Part shown: positions 24,869 through 35,438 of the stretch, one piece after another | Layout of the letters: every line of letters starts with the position of its first letter | Position numbering within the stretch: the stretch's first letter is position 1 | From: Microcebus murinus | Lineage: Eukaryota > Chordata > Mammalia > Primates > Cheirogaleidae | Length of the DNA stretch: 64,000 bases | Reading direction: 5' to 3' | Assembly (NCBI RefSeq): GCF_040939455.1 | Contig: NC_134124.1 | Location: 31,447,138-31,511,137, forward strand | Notes under the pieces: generated by a model | Databases searched by the model: none | What the model was told of the DNA's origin: nothing | The model's input: only the letters and a program-made list of their open reading frames with translations | Translations under genes and position numbers: made by a program

Positions 24869-25510
24869 GCATGTAAAGCCATGAAGTGGGATGAGATTAC
24901 CAAAGCAATGAAGGCTGAGAAGAGGACCGAGAAATGAGCTGTGGATCTTCTGACAGTAGAGGGTGGAAAGAAGAGGAAAACCAGCAGTGATGCTGAGGAG
25001 GAGTGATCAGAAAGGAGGGAGGAAAGCCAGAGAGTCTTGGGAGCTTCTGACAGTTTGGGTTCAAAGAGAACCAAGAATTGACCGCTGGATTTAGCAACCT
25101 GGGTGATGCTGTGACCCTGACTTTGGAAGGCAGCTTTGGACAAGGACTGGGGGCAAAGGCCTGACTAGAGTGAGTCTAAAGAAAATGGAGGGAAGGAAAG
25201 GGATTAGAAGCAGCAAATACACACAGCTCTTTCCAAAACATCACCCATTTGCATTACTTCCTATGTTGGTGTTCAGTATCCCCACTCTCTGTGTACATCA
25301 TGGTGAGATGGTCTTAATTGTGTTCTGCTGTTTTCCCTTCATTCTACATCATGAACATTTGAGGGATCCTATTTCTTCCTATTTGTCCTTTTAAATACAT
25401 CAAAAGGATGTGTCAATACATTTTAACAAAAGTACCATCTTGCTCCTGTTGCTGGCCTTTGGAGTCATTTCCATTTATTTGTCATTTAAAATAACATGAG
25501 GGGAAGAATC

Positions 25511-25845
25511 TTTCTTTTTTTTTGAGACAGAGTCTCACTTTGTTGCCCAGGCTAGAGTGAGTGCCGTGGCGTCAGCCTAGCTCACAGCAACCTCAAACTC
25601 CTGGGTTTAGGTAATCCTCCTGCCTCAGCCTCCTGAGTAGCTGGGACTACAGGCATGCGCCACCATGCCCGGCTGATTTTTTCTATATATACATATTAGT
25701 TGGCCAATTAATTTCTTTCTATTTTTAGTAGAGACGAGGTCTCGCTCTTGCTCAGGCTGGTTTCGAACTCCTGACCTCAAGCCATCCGCCCGCCTCGGCC
25801 TCCCAGAGTGTTAGGATTACAGGCGTGAGCCACCGCGCCCAACCA
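25511..25845 (-). mobile_element. Alu (strepsirrhine type)
   Basis: Reverse-oriented full-length Alu ending cgcgcccaacc. It lies about 25 bp before an older sense Alu, giving a close inverted pair. Confidence 0.93.
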
Positions 25846-25871
25846 GGCACTAACTTTTAAAAACCGAAAAA

Positions 25872-26104
25872 GGTCGGGCACAGTGACCGCCACCTATAAT
25901 TACAGCACTTTGGGAGACCAAGGTGAGAAAATCACTTGAGGCCAGGAGTTCAAGAACAGCCTGGGCAACATAACGAGACCTCGAGACCTCGTCTCTATAA
26001 AAAATAGAAAAATTAGCCTGATGTGGTGGCGCATGCCTGTAGTCCCAGCTACTGGGGAGGCTGAGGCAGAAGGATCACTTGAGCCCAGGAGTTTGAAGCT
26101 ACCG
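25872..26104 (+). mobile_element. Old Alu, 3' truncated
   Basis: Sense AluJ-like copy without the middle block. It ends at gtttgaagctacc with no A-tail, so the right arm is lost. A 10-bp repeat (gagacctc twice) sits near 25976-25992. Confidence 0.85.
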
Positions 26105-26657
26105 TCCATGTTGCTTTAAAAATAACTTTGTAAATATAGACATGAATATATAGATAAAGATTTGTGTATAATCAGAGGGTGTTATCTGTTCTGTGTGAGA
26201 CTCCTGTCAACACTTCTGGGAGGAGGACTGGGTAGACAGAAACTCTCACCTCTTATTTTACAAATTTGTAATGGTGGAATTGTGGGATTTTTCTTTTTCT
26301 TTTTGGTATTTTTCATTATTCTTCAACGAAAACTTAAGTTTTAAAAAGTTACAAACTTCTAAGAAACATCTCCAGCCAGGCCAAGACACAGGCTGAGCCT
26401 CTTTTCTGTGGCCTGTGCCACCTGGAGGTATAGGGCTGGTCCCCAAGGGGGACCCACGGGTCCCAAACGCTAAAGGAACCCACACCTCTGATGGAAGATG
26501 GGGCCCACAGCAGCTGTTCTTGAGCCAGCTTTATAAATTCTCCCCCTACCCCCAATTTTTTCCCCTTCTCTTGTAATTATTCCTCCCTCTTTCTTGCTTG
26601 GTTAAAGAGTGTAGCTTTCCTCATAGGAAGCAATTTTGTGGCTACTGTCAGCATCTT

Positions 26658-27112
26658 CAGACCTTGTTTTTGTTTTGTTTTGTTTTCAATTTGTAATATT
26701 TCTCTGTATTAGAAATTATTTTATGTTCAGTAATGTGTGAACATTGGTTAAAGGTTTTCCCTTTTTTTTTTTTTTTTTTGAGACAGAGTCTCGCTTTGTT
26801 GCCCAGGCTAGAGTGAGTGCTGTGGCGTCAGCCTAGCTCACAGCAATCTCAAAGTCCTGGGCTCAATTAATCCTTCTGCCTCAACCTCCCGAGTAGCTGG
26901 GACTACAGGCATGCGCCACCATGCCCGGCTAATTTTTTCTATATATTTTTAGTTGTCCACCTAATTTCTTTCTATTTTTTTAGTAGAGACAGGGTGTCGC
27001 TCTTGCTCAGGCTGGTCTCCAACTCCTAAGCTCAAGCAGTCCGCCCGCCTTGGCCTCCCAGAGTGTTAGGATTACAGGCGTGAGTCACCGTGCCCAGCCC
27101 AGACCTTGTTTT
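26658..27112 (-). mobile_element. Alu with probable 3' transduction
   Basis: The Alu body is 26762-27099 in reverse orientation, with an 18-base poly(T). The 13-bp TSD cagaccttgtttt does not flank the Alu directly: one copy is at 27100-27112, the other at 26658-26670. Between that copy and the poly(T) lie a T/G-rich tail (ttttg repeats) and about 75 bp of unique sequence. Read on the minus strand this is Alu, A-tail, extra sequence, second A-rich tail, TSD. No TTTT (Pol III stop) occurs in the extra sequence on the transcribed strand. Confidence 0.7.
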
Positions 27113-27264
27113 CCTTCTTAGAAGAAGGGAGAAGGAAAGCTTGAAGAATTGCTGTTCACAGACAATTGAAAAACTGGCTCTAGGCAACAGTTTTGATTTT
27201 ACATTCACCATCAGCACCTGGGCACAAGTGCTTTGGTTTCCCAGGAGGTAATAATGCAGGGTCT

Positions 27265-27375
27265 GTTGTCCTCTTTAACAGATACAAAAGTAGATTCAGA
27301 GAGGTTAAACAGCCTGCCTATTATAACACAGCAATTATTGGCAGGGATGAGAACTTAGCCCTGCTGCTTCTTAGA
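27265..27375 (-). mobile_element. MIR fragment
   Basis: tctttaacagatacaaaagt then cagagaggttaaacagcctg: reversed MIR core. Confidence 0.6.
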
Positions 27376-27839
27376 TCTTTCTTTCTTTGAGATGCTCATT
27401 GAACCTATTTAGGAGGAATGAGAGCTAAAGGGCCTAGGTTAGGAGGCATAAGCTCAAATGTCCCCAAGGGCCAGGCACATGGCATAAATGAATGAAGACC
27501 AGGTTTTGATGGTTGGAGTGCTGGGGTCTGTGGCAAATTGTGAAACCAAGTGACCAGATCTTCTGAATGATCCAAAAAACAAAAAAGAAAGAGCCATAAA
27601 ATACAATCTTAATGAATAAATGTATTTTCACAGACCAGTAATCAATTCAAAATTATTAAAACACTTTGAGCTAAGCAAAACCTATCTGCAGGCTAGATTA
27701 CCACATGGTCATGATTGAACCGTTTCTGGTTTGTCAATCACCCCTGGTCCCACCCAACAATTGTGAGGTAACTGAGGAGTTCATCCATGAGCAATTGATT
27801 CTTTGCCATTATTTTGACCTCTTCTGCATCTCCTTAGCT

Positions 27840-28590
27840 GCATTTTTGAAAATGTCTTTTTATTTTATCTTGTTTTAAGATTATCATTGTACATGTTTAT
27901 TGTGCACATAATTTAAAAACAGAAAAAGAATAAAGAAAAATATATCCTACCACTCGGTTGTTGATATTTTGCTGTTTCCTCCTAATCACCTTGAGACTGT
28001 ACATATGTTTTGATAAATTCAAAAGTATTTTTTCAGTTTCACAACCTGCATTTTTCACTTACTTTTATGTTATATAAGCACCTTTGCATTTATTAATTTT
28101 TCTTTAAAGACTTTATTTTTAATAGTTGTGTAATAGTGCATTATGTAAATATAGTATACTCATTTAAGCAGTTGTTTCCTGTGTGACCTGGAGCAATTTA
28201 ACCTCTCTATATATCAGTTTTCTCCTTAGTATAATGGGGGTAGTAATGGAATCTGCTTTATAAGGTTAGTGTATGGGTTGAAGGAGAGTAAACATTAAAT
28301 ATGTGCTTGTTTTCCCTGGTCAAGAGCTGCAATTTTTTTGAAAAAAAAATAAAATAAAAAATAAATAAATATGTGCTTGCTATTTATTATTATCATGGTT
28401 TAATACAAATGCATATTTGCCTGAATTTTTTATTACTTTTTATAATAAATTACTACAGAGGGAATTATTGGTCAAAGGGTATCAACATTTTAAGGCTCTT
28501 AATTTGCATGGTCACATAGTCCTCTAGTAAGGCTTTTCTATTAATATTTTATATTTTCAGCAGGGTATGGGATGCCTATTTCTCCATATC
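27840..28590. mobile_element. AT-rich LINE-like region
   Basis: Pieces such as ttgtgtaatagtgcattatg and ggtcaaagggtatcaacatt followed by catggtcacatagtcctcta resemble old LINE 3' regions. A MIR-like part (about 28175-28300) and a small poly(A) insertion lie inside. The family is not certain. Confidence 0.45.
28296..28379 (+). mobile_element. Tiny TSD-flanked A-tailed insertion
   Basis: Direct repeat taaatatgtgcttg at 28296-28309 and 28366-28379 surrounds 56 bases: a short ccctggtcaagagctgcaat unit, a T7 run, then an A-rich tail. The T-run before the A-tail recalls a Pol III transcript end, but I cannot assign it to a known RNA. Confidence 0.55.
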
Positions 28591-28994
28591 CTCTGAAACA
28601 TTAGTTATTTTCCTTTTCTTTACTCTTCATCAAAACAGATTATCTTGGACAGCTGTATTGTCCTTGAGCTTCCCTATCTAGACTAGAACTCAAACCTGGT
28701 ACTTCTTCTGGCCATTCTCAGATAGAAATTGACTTTGGGTTTGGATTTTCTTTTTTATCACTTGAAAGTGAAGGGTTTAGAAATTGATCTTCATTTATTT
28801 TTTGTTTGATTAATCCAAATGGAGAATCTCTGTCATTTAGTAAGTGAATTTAACCCATTTATATTTATGGTGATTTTTTTTTTTTTTTTTTTGGTGGATT
28901 TTGCTTTTTGTTTTCTGGTAGTAGATTCCGCAGGCCAAGCAACTCAACAGATATTTGTGAGATGCTGACCTGGAGTCTCTTGGGTCTGTTCCAG

Positions 28995-29198
28995 AAACCA
29001 CCCAGATTGAGGATCCCCGGGTACAATGGCGGCGGGAGCAGGAACACATGCTGAAGGATTACCTGGTGGTGGCCCAGGAGGCTCTGAGTGCACAAAAGGA
29101 GATCTACCAGGTGAAGCAGCAGCGCCTGGAGCTCGCACAGCAGGAGTATCAGCAACTGCATGCCGTCTGGGAGCACAAGCTGGGCTCCCAGGTCAGCT
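28995..29198 (+). CDS. WWC1: WWC1 coding exon 3: end of WW2 and first coiled coil
   Basis: This exon is 204 nt: two bases, 67 codons, one base. It lies between acceptor tctgttccag|AA and donor T|gtgagt. It encodes TTQIEDPR, the last strand of the second WW domain. The usual second Trp is Ile here, the known atypical feature of KIBRA WW2, and the closing Pro is present. A long charged helix follows ([15 protein letters not shown]... to ...[10 protein letters not shown]), rich in Gln, Glu, Leu and Lys. It forms the first coiled coil, human residues of about 107-193, used for dimerisation within the WWC family. A branch-point-like gctgac lies about 30 nt upstream. The polypyrimidine tract next to the acceptor is weak. 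The length is a multiple of three with matching end phases. Confidence 0.97.
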
Positions 29199-29655
29199 GT
29201 GAGTACCTCCCCCTACCAACGCCCCCACCAGCACCAGCAGGGAATGGACACATTGAGTCCTGCCTACAGTGCTTCTCGAATCTGCCCATTTTCTCCATCT
29301 CCACTGGTTGTCCAAAGTACCATTGTGTCTACTGCTCATTTTGCTCCTACCTGTGCTTTGCAATGATTCATTTGCCATTTGCATTTCATTTCATTTCGAT
29401 TCATTTCATTTGTAATCCTCTCAGAATGACAATTGGATTTTGTAGCTCGTTGTTTAAAACCCTCAGTGGTTGGGGGAAGTAGAAGTGGGGAGTTCTTGTT
29501 TAATGGGTACAGAGTTTCAGTTTGGGAAGATGAAAAGGTTCTAGAGATGGATGGTAGTACAACAATGTGAGGGTACTTACTGTTACTGAACAGCACATTT
29601 AAAAGTGGTTAAATTGGTAAATTTTATGCTATGCATATTTAAAAACAAGCAAAAG

Positions 29656-30013
<358 letters not shown>

Positions 30014-30089
30014 TAAAAACAAGCAAAAGGAAAAAAATAATAAAAGTAAATAAATTAAAAAATAAAAACAAGCAGGCTTGGTGGCTTCC

Positions 30090-30600
30090 CCTGACTCTTC
30101 CCACGACACACACAGCCCTCTGTGATCAGGCCCCTGCCAGTGGCCCTGCCTCCTCTCGTGCTGTCACTCATAAGGTTCAGATACACTGAGTCCCTCACCC
30201 CCATTGTATACCCACAGCCTGCCCTGCACTTTTCCACCTCAGGACTGTTGCCTTTGCTGTTCCCCTTCCTAGAATGCTTTTCCATCCATCCATTTGAAAG
30301 GCTCCCTCCTTCCCATCCTTCCGGCAATCACCTCTGAGAGTCTTGCTCTGACAGTTCTTCCCCAGCAGTGGCCTCTGGCCTGGCTCTCTGTCTGTTCCCT
30401 TCATAGCACTTACCACAGCACACCTTTTTATATCTCGGTACTTTCTCCACTAGAATATAAACTTGGTAAGGGCAGGGCTCCTGTCCTCTTTCCTGGTACC
30501 CGCGGGAGGGCGGACGGGCACGCACACTGCCCCATCGTTCACTGCCAGTGCCGTACAGATCAGTAGCTGTGAGGGAGCCCACAGACCTTTGCCAATACAT
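30090..30600 (+). mobile_element. L2 3' region
   Basis: In order: gatcaggcccctgcc, ggactgttgcctttgctgtt, agaatgcttttcc, tagaatataaacttggtaag and gggcaggg. This is the typical order of the L2 coding end and tail in the sense direction. Confidence 0.75.
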
Positions 30601-30649
30601 TGAGGGATTTCTGTTTTTCCTTCACCACTATTTCTAGTAACCAGATCTT

Positions 30650-30812
30650 TCCTCTGTTTATTGAGTGCTTATTACGTGCCTAGCACTGTGCTATGGTCTG
30701 AATATGCTCTGTCAGTTAATCTTCCTAACAATTAACGTCCCCCTTTAACAGATAAGCAAACTGAGGCTCAGGAAGAGCAACATGCCCAGGGGCTTACAGC
30801 TGGTGAGAATAA
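30650..30812 (-). mobile_element. MIR
   Basis: ttgagtgcttattacgtgcc, tttaacagataagcaaactg and catgcccaggggcttacagc: reversed MIR. Confidence 0.75.
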
Positions 30813-30994
30813 TAAGTGGAAACCCATTCTGTCAGCCCCTCCACATCCTCAGTGTGGGCTGGGCCATGGGGAACAGGATCGGGCCATGGTGTCAAGGTGG
30901 CCGTGGCTGGGTTGGGCCACTGATGCTCCTCACTCCTAACTTGGAGACGTTCCGTCTGCTGGCAGGATACCTCGGGCGCGGAAGGGGGGGGGGT

Positions 30995-31137
30995 ATGGCA
31001 CTAATGTCATGAGGTGTCCACCGTTGTGACCTCATTTCAATGTAATAATCGCCCAAAGGCCTCATCTCCAAATGCCATCACTTTGGGGATTAGGGCTTCA
31101 ACATAAAAATTTTGGAGAGACGTAGTTCAGTCCATAG
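30995..31137 (-). mobile_element. MaLR-type LTR fragment
   Basis: cctcatctccaaatgccatc, ggggattagggcttcaacat and gtagttcagtccatag match the order of a reversed MST/MLT1-class LTR. No coding sequence. Confidence 0.65.
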
Positions 31138-31477
31138 CGTGATCCTTAATGCAGTCCTAGAAGTGAGGTGTCATTGTCCCTATTGAAACTCAGGTTTGAA
31201 GAAGTGAAGTGATTATTTTTTATCTGTCTCTAACGTCCCACGGTTTTAAAAAGTGGCAGGTATATGTAAAAACACCTGTTTGAGGGGACAGGTTATTTAC
31301 ATGGACCCAAAGTATTAGCCCACACATCACGGGTTCATTCCAGAACATAAAATGTGTTTTTGCATTGGAGAGATGCGCAGCCATCATTTTATACAGGTGG
31401 TAAAATTAGCGTCACTAATAAAGAGAACAGGCGCCATCGTGTGCCTTCGGATGTGATGCAATAAAAACGTCACGGAA

Positions 31478-31824
31478 GGCCGGGCGCGGTGGCTCACGCC
31501 TGTAATCCTAGCACTCTGGGAGGCCGAGGCAGGTGGATTGCTCAAGGTCAGGAGTTCAAAACCAGCCTGAACGAGACCCTGTCTCTACTAAAAATAGAAA
31601 GAAATTAATTGACCAACTAAATATATACATACAAAAAATTAGCCGGGCATGGTGGCACATGCCTGTAGTCCCAGCTACTCGGGAGGCTGAGGCAGGAGGA
31701 TCACTTGAGCCCAGGAGTTTGAGGTTGCTGTGAGCTAGGCTGATGCCACGGCACTCACTCTAGCCTGGGCAACAAAGTGAGACTCTGTCTCTAAATGAAT
31801 GAATGAATGAATGAATGAATGAAT
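31478..31824 (+). mobile_element. Alu with tail turned into (AATG)n
   Basis: Sense Alu in which the A-tail (31792-31824) is a run of aatg units. The TSD is diverged: cgtcacggaag before, tgtcatggaag after. Confidence 0.93.
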
Positions 31825-31849
31825 GTCATGGAAGATCCCTCGTAGAAAT

Positions 31850-32495
31850 ATTTGATCTGAACCTAATCATGAGCACAGCCAGGCAAACCTATATTGTGGA
31901 ATATGCTATAAGATTTTTTTTAGAACCCTAAAAAGGTGGACCAACCAAATGAAATGTTTGTGCCTTGAATTAGACCTGAACTGGGGGAAAAAGCAACCAT
32001 AAAAGACATTCCCAGACAATTGGAGACTTTTCTTAGGTGTGATAATGGTGTTATAGATATGTAGCAGAATGCCCTTGTTTTTAGAAGATACATGTGACAT
32101 CATATCTGCAACTTATTCCAAAAAAAGCTCCAGGAAAGGAAAAGGAAGAAAAGAAACGAAAGAAAGAGGGGAAAGGAGAAGACAAGGAAGATGAGGGGGA
32201 AGGAAAGGAAAAAATAAAGGAAAAGCTGGTGTCAGGCCACCTGATGTCCCGATGCACTGGTGACTTGGAATCTGCCAGGTTTTGGTGTTTGCCACCATTT
32301 CTAATAATCATTTGTGGAGGGCTTACTATGCAGCAGACATGCTACTGAAAGAAAGAACGAACTGGGGTGGGGAAAGGGATGGCAAGAATAGATGTGGGAA
32401 AATGTTATACGTCGGTGGGTCTAGGTGAAGGATATATCAATATTCATTATACTGTTCTTTCAAGTTTTCTATGAAGTTTCCAAAATTAAAAGTCA
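31850..32495 (+). mobile_element. L1M 3' end
   Basis: Sense-strand order: gacattcccagacaattgga, agcagaatgcccttgttttt, catatctgcaacttattcca, a purine-rich stretch, gggaaaatgttatacgtcgg and attcattatactgttctttc ending in ccaaaattaaaagtc. This is the familiar 3' end of old L1 elements. Confidence 0.72.
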
Positions 32496-32544
32496 GAGTC
32501 AGATGCAGCAGGAAGGAGGCACTCCTGTGAGAAGCGCTGTATTG

Positions 32545-32660
32545 GGAGGTGGCGGCCATTGGATTCTAAGGTCAGAAGGCCTGGGCACCCTCTTGGAGAA
32601 TGTACTCCACCTCTTTAAGTCTCTAGTTCCTTATCTTGAACTATGGAAACGTTCATAGTG
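32545..32660 (+). mobile_element. MIR-like fragment
   Basis: actccacctctttaagtctc then tagttccttatcttgaac: diverged sense MIR. Confidence 0.45.
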
Positions 32661-32684
32661 CCTTTATCTCATGGGTCCGTGTCC

Positions 32685-32895
32685 AGGTTTCTCAACCTCA
32701 GCACCATTAACATTTTGGCCAGGAGAGATCTTTGTGGGGGCTGTGTATTACAGGATGCTTAGCCATATTCCTGTTCTATACCCACTAGACGCCAGTAACA
32801 TCCCCCCACTGCAAGTTGTGACAACCAAAAATGTCTCCAGACGTTGCCCAGTGTGTCCGAGGGGGTAAAATTGCCCCCAGTGGAAAACCACCAGT
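32685..32895 (+). mobile_element. MER20 (hAT-Charlie)
   Basis: ttctcaacctcagcaccatt, ggggctgtgtattacaggat, atacccactagacgccagta, tgacaaccaaaaatgtctcc and ggtaaaattgcccccagtgg are the MER20 order, ending near its inverted end. Confidence 0.8.
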
Positions 32896-32969
32896 CTAGC
32901 TAAAACACCTGGCACGATTTCTTTAGAACATTTTAATGGCTCAATAAATAGTCTTATTGACAGGAGACA

Positions 32970-33212
32970 TATTTTGAGAGTGTGGACTGTGCAGCCCGAC
33001 TGCCTGGGTTCAAATCCAACATGTGCAAATTACCAGCAGTTGTAACCTTGTAAATGTTACACCACTTCTGTGCCTCAGCTTTCTTCATGCATAAAACCAG
33101 TCTAATAATGGGATCACCTCCATAGGAGTGTTAGGGGCCTTAAATTAGTTAACAAATATAAAGTACTTGGAGTAGTACTCATCATACTCTCAAGCTCTCA
33201 GTAAATAATAAC
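32970..33212 (+). mobile_element. MIR
   Basis: gagagtgtggactgtgcagc, gcctgggttcaaatccaaca, cttctgtgcctcagctttct and cttggagtagtactcatcat: nearly full sense MIR. Confidence 0.8.
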
Positions 33213-33749
33213 ATTATTCATTAACTGGCATTGCAAATGAAAAAAAGTTTTTACAGATCCATGGAACTAATAACAATAAATGCATGATCAAAGGTAGGGA
33301 ATAAATGATACAGTTCCTCGCCCTGTCCTGCGGCTTCCAGACACTCCCAAGAGCTCCACCGGCCTCAAAGGCACCACCATTTTGGATGTCAAAGATCTTC
33401 CATCTGAAAGGACTGGGGTCATTTCAGGCAACTGGATCCAGGACCCAAACCAAATAGGAACTGGGGGACCTCCCAGCCCAAGCATCCCAGTTAAACGAGG
33501 CATGACTAAAGCCTCTTTCTTCTTGTTCTGCAAGCCAGGTTTACCTTCCAAGTTCAGCTCTCAAGGCATGACAGACAGGTGAGGTCACATGTCTGTCCTT
33601 TAGTGCAGATGGCTTGCCAGGGCTTGTGAGGGTTTTGCCACCCAGCCTTGGCTGCTGTGGGCCCCAGGCACAGGTGGGGCCCTGCCCTGGGGGGTGTAGA
33701 CTTTGTTGTCAACTCTCTGGTATAATCTCTATTTTCATGGGGAGGGAGA

Positions 33750-33962
33750 AGGGAACTGATGTTTAATGTGCACCTGTTGTATGCCTACAGGGCAATATGC
33801 TAGGCACTTTATATAGGTAACCTCCCTCCCCACTTACACCACACAATCCTACAAGGTAGAGCTGTTCCCATTCTACAGACAAGGAAACTGAGGCCCCAGG
33901 AGAGGAAGTGGCTCCCCCAAAGTCCCACTGGTAAAAGGTGGCAGATGTGTCTGACCTCAAAA
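33750..33962 (-). mobile_element. MIR
   Basis: atgctaggcactttatatag, attctacagacaaggaaact and ctggtaaaaggtggcagatg: reversed MIR. Confidence 0.78.
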
Positions 33963-34159
33963 CCAATATTCTTAATTTAATCTAAGTCAGCAAGTCAGAT
34001 GCTAAGGTTTTGGGGCTACACTTGGTTCCTCCCATCCTTTAAAAAGTGAGGACTCAGGAGAGCTGGGTTCTTCGGAACCTCACCATGCTTTTTTCCCCTT
34101 TTTAGGCCTTAGTTTCCCATTTGAAAATAAGTCATCGGGAGCCATGCCATTAAAAAAAC

Positions 34160-35092
34160 CAGTTGAACCACCCACCTGATTTCATATTCCTAAAACAAAA
34201 AAAATATGAGATAAGAGATTTTTTTTAAGGTATACACACGTAAAGACAGGGAGAATTGAAGGAGAAAGAGCAGCATTAAAATTTGGAAGCTGGAAAGTAG
34301 ACAGGTGACAGCGTCCTAAGTAGACCTGAGAAAAGAGACAACGGGCTGACAGTGGGGGAAACCGCCAACACTGTCCTCCAGGCACTTGCAGAAGCCTTGG
34401 GAGTCGGCGACAACAGCTGTCTGTGGAAATAGGAGTGAAGGGCAGAGGGTCACAAATAGAGAGAACTTGGTGGAAATTGCTTCTCAGTCAATTAGACCTT
34501 CAGATCCCCTCCCTAGATCAGTACCATCTCCAACCTGACAAAATGCTGTAGGTTCATTTTTTGGAGCAGATAAAACAGAGTTTCTGAACTCAAGAACACC
34601 AGGTGCATTCAGAGCCGGGGTGCCCCATAGCGAGATCACAATAAGTCAACCTGGGAATACAGCGTTTTGAGACTTCAGCCCTCATCCCAGTTGGTGTCCA
34701 GAATGGTGCCCAGCCATTACCCTCTAGGCTGGATAGTAGAAAAGTCTGCTGGAAATCTGACCAGAGCAAACAGATACAAAGAGAAAAGCTGCAAGGAAAC
34801 TGACATTGAGGAGTCCTGGGTGAAACAGTCCAGCCAAACCATGTGCCGTGCAACCCACAAGCTCCATCCATAAGGATGGGAGCATTTTGGACTCTCATCC
34901 TTAAATGTGAGCAGACAGCTTGAATTCCAAGTATCCAAGGAAAGCCTCCAACAGGGAGAATAGAGGCTCCAACCAACACGTGGTGGAGTGTTTAGAGGGG
35001 TCAGGGAACCTGCGTGGAGAAGGGCACCTCAAGAGAAGCCACATAGCTGGGAAACAAAGACAGGTGCTCCATTCCTTAAAAAGGAACCTTCA
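34160..35092 (+). repeat. Unnamed repeat-like region upstream of HAL1
   Basis: A-rich, moderately diverged sequence running into the HAL1 body across the Alu at 35093. It could be the HAL1 5' region or a separate old element. I cannot name it. Confidence 0.3.
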
Positions 35093-35423
35093 GGCCGGGC
35101 GCTGTGGCTCACGCCTGTAATCCTAGCTCTTGGGAGGCCAAGGCGGGCGGATTGCTCAAGGTCAGGAGTTCGAAACCAGCCTGAGCAAGAGCGAGACCCC
35201 GTCTCTACTATAAATAGAAATTAATTGGCCAACTGATATATATATAAAAAAAAATTAGCCGGGCATGGTGGCGCATGCCTGTAGTCCCAGCTACCCGGGA
35301 GGCTGAGGCAGAAGGATCACTCGAGCCCAGGAGTTTGAGGTTGCTGTGAGCTAGGCTGACGCCACGGCACTCACTCTAGCCTGGGCAACAAAGCGAGACT
35401 CTGTCTCAAAAAAAAAAAAAAAA
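35093..35423 (+). mobile_element. Alu (strepsirrhine type), young looking
   Basis: Sense Alu (ggccgggcgctgtggctcac) with a pure poly(A) tail. Perfect TSD aaaaaggaaccttca at 35078-35092 and 35424-35438. Confidence 0.95.
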
Positions 35424-35438
35424 AAAAAGGAACCTTCA

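Larger units (their letters stand above)
22637..28994 (+). other. WWC1: WWC1 intron 2
   Basis: This 6.36-kb intron holds an L1-like AT-rich piece (22820-23010), a MIR, three Alus plus two older Alu fragments, an Alu with an apparent transduction at 26.66-27.11 kb, and AT-rich LINE-like sequence at 27.84-28.60 kb with a tiny poly(A) insertion. Nothing is recognised in 23050-23560, 23770-24580, 24870-25500, 26110-26650 or 28600-28990, except an 18-base T-run at about 28875. Confidence 0.8.

Noticed and set aside
25511..25842. A gene-like frame over the Alu (repeated LLPRLE, ITGVSH text seen in many frames)
   Set aside because: These are translations of reversed Alu sequence, recurring at every Alu.
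29191..29196. Alternative donor CAG|gtcagc five codons' worth of bases before the exon 3 end
   Set aside because: The consensus donor T|gtgagt at 29199 gives a perfect phase and residue match (GSQVSL) with exon 4.
31478..31790. 7SL RNA gene
   Set aside because: The dimeric Alu structure, A-tail and TSDs show a SINE, not a 7SL gene.
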